A DNA stretch of 64,000 nt from Ramazzottius varieornatus. Its lineage: Eukaryota > Tardigrada > Eutardigrada > Parachela > Ramazzottiidae. The notes under the pieces were generated by a model that was not told where the DNA came from, ran no database searches, and saw only the letters and a program-made list of their open reading frames with translations. The stretch covers positions 1 to 64,000 of the forward strand of contig BDGG01000026.1 in the NCBI GenBank assembly GCA_001949185.1. Direction: 5' to 3'. Position numbers and translations under genes: made by a program. Below, in pieces: positions 61,491 through 64,000 of the stretch; position 1 is the first letter of the stretch; each line of letters opens with the position of its first letter.

Positions 61491-63008
61491 TGGTGGTTAA
61501 TGTTTCTGCGAGTTACGGGCACACTGAGCGAGGCTTTTCCAGGGGTGTACCCCTTGCTAGTCAACTGTAATGATCGAAACAACACTGCCCAATCGCGTGA
61601 AATTATTAATCTGTGGTGTCTACTACTAGAGTTGTTGAAGGGAGTTCCTAGTTTTTCTTCCTACGGTTTGCGGAGGATTTTTGTGCAGAATTCATTCTGA
61701 AGCCGTCTTGCAACAGTAGTGACTTCGGCCGACTGAAAAAATCTTGCTGTTGCACAACAGACTTTTCCATCAGTCATCCCGATTCTAGAGAGGCCTAGTC
61801 TACCGCTATCGGTTTGCTGGGTGAAAGGAACTACAGGTAGGAGCGGTGAAAAGCGTGAGTTAGCCACCACAAGTTAACCATGGTCCTCGCTTGGTGCCGC
61901 TTACGAGTCGACGTCATCTGTGGTGCTTCCGCTTTGTCGCAGCAAACTGATTCCCGCTTAAGAATACCCTACGGAGTCCACTTTCTATCAGCGGTGACGA
62001 CACAGTGCAAAGAGTTGGGGCGGTGCTGCGATGACGTAAACGCGACGTTCTGTGTCGCGCCTCCCGTCCTGTATCACAGTGCTTAAAGAGTCTCAAGCCG
62101 TTTCTGGACTTCCGCGACACTTTTATCGAAGAACGGCTGAGGTCATTCGATCTCCGTGATGGACAAATATGCTCGCAGAGAAGATTTCAGCTCATTCAAA
62201 ATCTTCTCGGGGATTAGAGAGCCGATATTCAAAAGTACGGCACTCGTGCAACGGAGCTTCGTGACAGAAATCATTGCAAAGTATCGCAATGAGTGGAACG
62301 GAGCAACTCCGGTAAAACAATTGAACAGTTAAAAAAGCTGATCTGTTGGACCTATGTGTGGACCAGGTTGCACAAATTATCACGTCAGTGGCCTTTACAG
62401 CGCACCGCAGTTCAGAAACACCTATTGGGCCAGTATGTTGCATGCTCGGGTTGCGAGCACATACCGGTAGAGGCAGCAAGCTGGAACTCCAGTGATAGAA
62501 ACTGGAGCACACTGTGCACGACGCTCCTGGGCCGTAACCAATTTCTTATCTCAACTACCATAATCTCTTCTAATGGGAAGCTTCACGACATTGCAGAGAA
62601 AGTTGGATCACAGTCCAGATACAGTAATTGTACGATGCGTGCCTGAAACCTTTACTAAAATTCCGATGTACAGTAGTTCGAGTTGTTCCACAGCTCAGTC
62701 ATACGATTTTATTATGATTTTACGCCATCCCGACAAATGTTGCCGAGGATACAACGAAAAATGCTACAGAAGTACATAGTCCACCATACAGTATTCCCCT
62801 TGGTCCGAACAAGAATACCGTATAGAGTGACGGTAAATTTCTGTGCCATACAAGTACGAGCTAGCGGATTGTTGATGTTGTGCTGGAGGCTATTGTCAAA
62901 TTGCTCTGGCCGAAACCTGATCAGCGCAGGCGTTCAACCACTTGTCTAGACATGCGTATTATACCTGGTGCATCATCTGATCGGAGGCATATTCTGACAA
63001 AAAGCAAC
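61491..63008. other. Upstream region of TLCD3-like gene, no other gene seen
   Basis: Only short frames without family resemblance. The first TLCD3-like coding frame is open further upstream to 62880, so the start could lie earlier than 63009. Confidence 0.4.
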
Positions 63009-64000
63009 ATGCATCCGGCCAGCCTGTTACAATCCCTGGACTTCTCCCATTTCGAGACGGATCCTTCACCATCTTCCACATCCCGTCTTGTGCCTCCCTT
63101 CACCTTGCCGGGCTACCTTCAGACCATGACACTATCCTGCATAGCCTTCACTTCCCTCTTTCTTACATTGTACTATCTACTCAGCCGTTTCACTCCATTT
63201 CGCCGGCTGGATCACGGCAAGAGTGTGGCGCGGAATCTCGCTGGCTTCCTCGTCTCCGGAATCCAGGCTGTCACAGCCACCATTGCGGGACTTATAATAA
63301 TAACGCAGACAAACTCCGACATCCTGCTAGCCCAAGTAAGTAACATGTATTGGGGCAGCTCCGCTAACTGGCGCACGCTCCCGCCAGCAGCAATGGACTC
63401 GTGCGTCACTTGTCAGAGGTCTACAGAATTACCGTCACCAACCTTTGCCGTTACTGTATGCAGTACATCAAAATTAATGGTCTTTTTGGCAGTCGTCGTG
63501 GGCGAATTGGTATTCAGCTGTCTTCGTCGGTTACCTTCTTTACGACTTGTCCCTAATACTCCTCACCGATCTTCGGGCCAAGAAATCTCTCTTTGCCAGC
63601 ATAAGATCGCACCTAGCCGTGTACATTCACCATCTTGCCTTCACTATAGTCGCGCCCATCACTCTGTCCGTCCGCAACCACCGCGCGGACTACATCATTG
63701 GCTGTTTCCTCTTGATGGAGGTCCCGGTCATCTTCCTGCACACCCAGAACGTCCTAGCTGGTCTGGGTCGGTCGGCTACTCGCCTTTATGTTTACAACGG
63801 TCTGCTGACCATCGGCAGTTACTTTGTCTTCCGGCTGGCCATTTTTCCCTATATGTTTCATCGGCTGGCCCAACGGAAAGGCACAACGCTACTTCATGTC
63901 CATAAAACTCTTTACACTTCGTGCATACTCGGCACGATAGCTTGTATTTCGATACAGGTTTACTGGTTTCTTATGATTTGTCGAAAAGCTTACCGGTATA
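63009..64000 (+). CDS. TLC-domain protein TLCD3/FAM57-like, 3' end outside window
   Basis: Exon 1 (63009-63335) and exon 2 (63493 to the window end) join in phase 0. A hydrophobic amino region (MTLSCIAFTSLFLTLYYLLS) precedes the TLC domain. This starts near KSVARNLAGFLVSGIQA, continues across the junction into WYSAVFVGYLLYDL, then HLAVYIHHLAFTIVAPITLS (the conserved His pair), GCFLLMEVPVIFLH and a late helix RLAIFPYMFHRLAQ, ending in the window with VYWFLMICRKAYR. The last two motifs match FAM57/TLCD3. TLCD3B is linked to ceramide synthesis and TLCD3A to membrane lipid homeostasis; which one this is cannot be decided. A hairpin repeat lies in the intron. Confidence 0.8.
63365..63412. repeat. 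Dispersed hairpin in TLCD3-like intron
   Basis: AACTGGCGCACGCTCCCGCC pairs with GGACTCGTGCGTCACTTG. Single diverged copy inside the intron. Confidence 0.62.

Overview
This is nuclear DNA from a compact invertebrate genome. Genes carry short spliceosomal introns (about 60-400 bp) with clear GT/AG junctions, coding density is high in places, and base composition looks roughly balanced. The host proteins are animal orthologues. A secreted trypsin-like protease with an N-terminal six-cysteine CLIP-like module and a Ly6/quiver-type GPI protein lean towards an ecdysozoan or panarthropod (arthropod or tardigrade grade). I cannot name the species.

Genes, left to right: a two-exon neuropeptide-like precursor (+, 1.06-1.46 kb); an 18-exon exocyst subunit Exo70/EXOC7 (-, 2.2-8.8 kb); RNPS1 (+, 17.5-18.6); RAMAC, the cap-methyltransferase activator (-, 19.1-19.5); an RNase P/MRP Rpp14-like subunit hidden in three short exons (-, 20.0-20.5); DR1/NC2beta (+, 21.1-21.6); ISCA1 (-, 22.0-22.4) with an unidentified small gene only 25 nt upstream on the same strand (22.4-23.0); TTC4 (+, 23.3-25.0); a Ly6-family protein (+, 25.6-26.4); a CLIP-like serine protease (-, 26.5-28.8); SLC39A7/ZIP7 (-, 29.5-31.8); GOLPH3 (+, 33.0-34.7); hyccin/FAM126 (-, 35.7-37.4); a rhodopsin-like GPCR (+, 51.8-53.0); and the 5' part of a TLCD3/FAM57 TLC-domain gene (+, 63.0 to the window end). 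Several genes serve the secretory pathway and plasma-membrane lipids (exocyst, GOLPH3, hyccin, ZIP7), but the layout looks like ordinary gene packing, not a functional cluster.

Transposons fill the rest. 9.7-12.1 kb holds two hAT-like non-autonomous elements with 8-bp target duplications. 12.15-16.94 kb is a PIF/Harbinger-like element. 38.9-47.6 kb is a pogo/Tigger-like DNA transposon with 58-bp terminal inverted repeats, which contains a complete Harbinger element (40.28-43.12 kb, TAA duplication) and a decayed non-LTR retrotransposon with reverse transcriptase and restriction-like endonuclease. A second, inverted copy of that retroelement type lies at 56.2-59.1 kb. Many small foldback elements are scattered around; one 312-bp near-perfect palindrome abuts the RAMAC start codon.

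The most unusual pattern is a family of about 25 short hairpins (about 50 bp, arms built on AAGTGGCGCAC / GTGCGCCACTT). They lie almost entirely in introns and short intergenic gaps and mostly occur as pairs about 78 bp apart. The 50-N run at 49,463-49,512 is flanked by a 44-bp duplication, and an uninterrupted inverted copy nearby indicates that no bases are missing there.
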